Program-made: the position numbers and the translations under genes
The notes under the pieces: generated by a model
What the model saw: the letters and a program-made list of their open reading frames with translations, nothing else
What the model was told of the DNA's origin: nothing
Databases searched by the model: none
Source: an uncultured Sphingobium sp.
Lineage (GTDB): Bacteria; Pseudomonadota; Alphaproteobacteria; Sphingomonadales; Sphingomonadaceae
DNA: 5,949 bases
Direction: 5' to 3'
Assembly (NCBI GenBank): GCA_913773715.1
Contig: CAJYHD010000572.1
Location: 1-5,949 of the forward strand
Part shown: positions 5,337 to 5,949 of the stretch, in pieces
Numbering within the stretch: the first letter of the stretch is position 1
How the letters are laid out: every line of letters begins with the position of its first letter

Positions 5337-5341
5337 ATGGT

Positions 5342-5385
5342 CGTTTCAAAAACGGATGGCTCTTAGCGGCTTTTTGGAAAAGCCG
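5342..5385 (-). promoter_or_regulatory. Stem-loops in the infC leader
   Basis: Two perfect small hairpins precede the infC Shine-Dalgarno sequence. One is CGGCTTTT/AAAAGCCG (5367-5374 and 5378-5385, 3-base loop). The other is CGTTT/AAACG (5342-5346 and 5350-5354, 3-base loop), which ends only 5 bases before the AGGAG. They could shape access to the ribosome binding site or stabilise the infC mRNA. An alternative AT-rich pairing between the AAAAA and TTTTT tracts of the two elements is possible, so switching is conceivable but unproven. Confidence 0.4.
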
Positions 5386-5389
5386 AAAG

Positions 5390-5425
5390 GGGCGCGGGGT
5401 TCCGCTGTAACGGAATCACGCGCCC
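5390..5425 (-). terminator. Large hairpin after thrS: candidate terminator or attenuator
   Basis: A two-tier stem: GGGCGCG/CGCGCCC (5390-5396 and 5419-5425) plus an inner TTCCG/CGGAA (5400-5404 and 5411-5415). A symmetric 3x3 internal loop separates the tiers and the apical loop has 6 bases. On the minus strand it is followed by CTTTCGGCTTTT, a broken T tract, so termination may be partial, allowing some thrS transcripts to read into infC. A short GGCA/TGCC hairpin with a GAAA loop (5430-5441) sits between this element and the thrS stop. Confidence 0.5.
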
Positions 5426-5441
5426 TTGCGGCATTTCTGCC

Positions 5442-5949
5442 TCACCGCATATCGGGTGCGCGCGCCTCTTTTGCAAGACGGGCGATGACGTCGTTGACGG
5501 AAAGGACGTTCTGCCCCTCCTTGCCGAGTTCGCGTCGCGCAACAGTGCCTTCGTCCGCCTCGCGTCGTCCGACGACGAGCAGGTTGGGCACCTTGGCAAG
5601 GCTATGTTCGCGCACCTTGTAGTTGATCTTCTCGTTGCGCAGGTCGGTTTCGGCCCTAATGCCCGCCGCGCGCAGCTTCTCGACCAGTTCGACCGCATAG
5701 CCATCCGCGTCCGACACGATCGTCGCGACCACCGCCTGCACCGGCGCTAGCCAGAGCGGGAAACGGCCCGCATAATGTTCGATCAGGATGCCGATGAAGC
5801 GTTCATAGCTGCCAAAGATCGCACGGTGGAGCATGACGGGGCGGTGCCGCTCGCCATCCTCGCCGACATAGGAGGCGTCGAGTCGCTCCGGCAGAACGCG
5901 GTCCGACTGGATCGTGCCGACCTGCCATGTACGCCCGATCGCGTCGGTC
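5442..5949 (-). CDS. thrS: Threonine-tRNA ligase, C-terminal part (runs off window)
   Basis: The last 169 codons of threonyl-tRNA synthetase, which charges tRNA-Thr in the cytoplasm. The frame is open to the right edge, beginning [16 protein letters not shown] on the minus strand, so the ATG at 5834 is internal and not the start. Visible marks are the class II catalytic-core end [10 protein letters not shown] and [20 protein letters not shown], which contains motif 3 and the His corresponding to a zinc ligand in E. coli ThrRS. The anticodon-binding domain follows: [41 protein letters not shown] and [19 protein letters not shown]. The stop is TGA at 5444-5442. infC follows on the same strand, the classical thrS-infC order. 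Confidence 0.96.
   Translation of the reverse strand, partial: TDAIGRTWQVGTIQSDRVLPERLDASYVGEDGERHRPVMLHRAIFGSYERFIGILIEHYAGRFPLWLAPVQAVVATIVSDADGYAVELVEKLRAAGIRAETDLRNEKINYKVREHSLAKVPNLLVVGRREADEGTVARRELGKEGQNVLSVNDVIARLAKEARAPDMR

Noticed and set aside
4508..5410. A 300-codon plus-strand open frame opposite infC
   Set aside because: It is antisense to a clear IF-3 gene and its terminator; the leucine/histidine-rich translation is an artefact of the opposite strand.
5442..5834. A stand-alone 130-residue gene starting at ATG 5834
   Set aside because: The frame is open to the right edge and the upstream residues continue the ThrRS catalytic core, so this is the C-terminal part of thrS.

Overview
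The window looks like chromosomal housekeeping DNA from a high-GC alphaproteobacterium, most likely Sphingomonadaceae (Sphingomonas/Sphingobium type). The basis is the GC-rich codon use, the style of the IF-3 and ThrRS sequences, and the gene order comF / glutaredoxin / carbon-nitrogen hydrolase / DUF1178. The assignment comes from recognising families, not from a database search. Nearly all of the window is coding and no gap between genes exceeds 300 bases. I see no mobile element, CRISPR array or phage gene.

Layout. Positions 2-166 (+) hold the last 54 codons of an unrecognised protein. It converges on an NDUFAF5-like methyltransferase-fold protein (183-1049, -). That gene is divergent from a ComF-type phosphoribosyltransferase (1094-1852, +), and the 44-base space between them carries a symmetric ACAAGGC inverted repeat. 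Next comes a plus-strand run of a class I glutaredoxin (1904-2161), a Nit1-type amidase (2173-3003) and a DUF1178 zinc-binding protein (3000-3479, ATGA overlap). A tRNA-Arg(CCU) gene with encoded CCA (3515-3591) and a glutathione S-transferase-family protein (3650-4297) follow. The rest is on the minus strand: a YciI/DGPF-domain protein (4312-4680), the infC terminator, infC (4778-5311), a structured 130-base leader, and the C-terminal part of thrS (5442 to the window edge).

How the genes fit together. Three of the plus-strand genes have a glutathione theme: glutaredoxin uses GSH, the Nit1-like amidase is predicted to repair deaminated glutathione, and the GST-like protein uses a glutathione-binding fold. 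DUF1178 is translationally coupled to the amidase, which gives this uncharacterised family a testable context in thiol metabolism or repair. The minus-strand thrS-infC pair is the classical translation gene pair. Here infC ends at a clear intrinsic terminator and is not followed by rpmI-rplT.

No wholly new system is evident. The most interesting signals are: (i) infC, whose only good Shine-Dalgarno sequence lies 20 bases before the first ATG but 8 bases before an in-frame ATA (2 before ATC), suggesting a non-canonical, IF-3-sensitive start; (ii) the stack of hairpins between thrS and infC; and (iii) the amidase-DUF1178 coupling.
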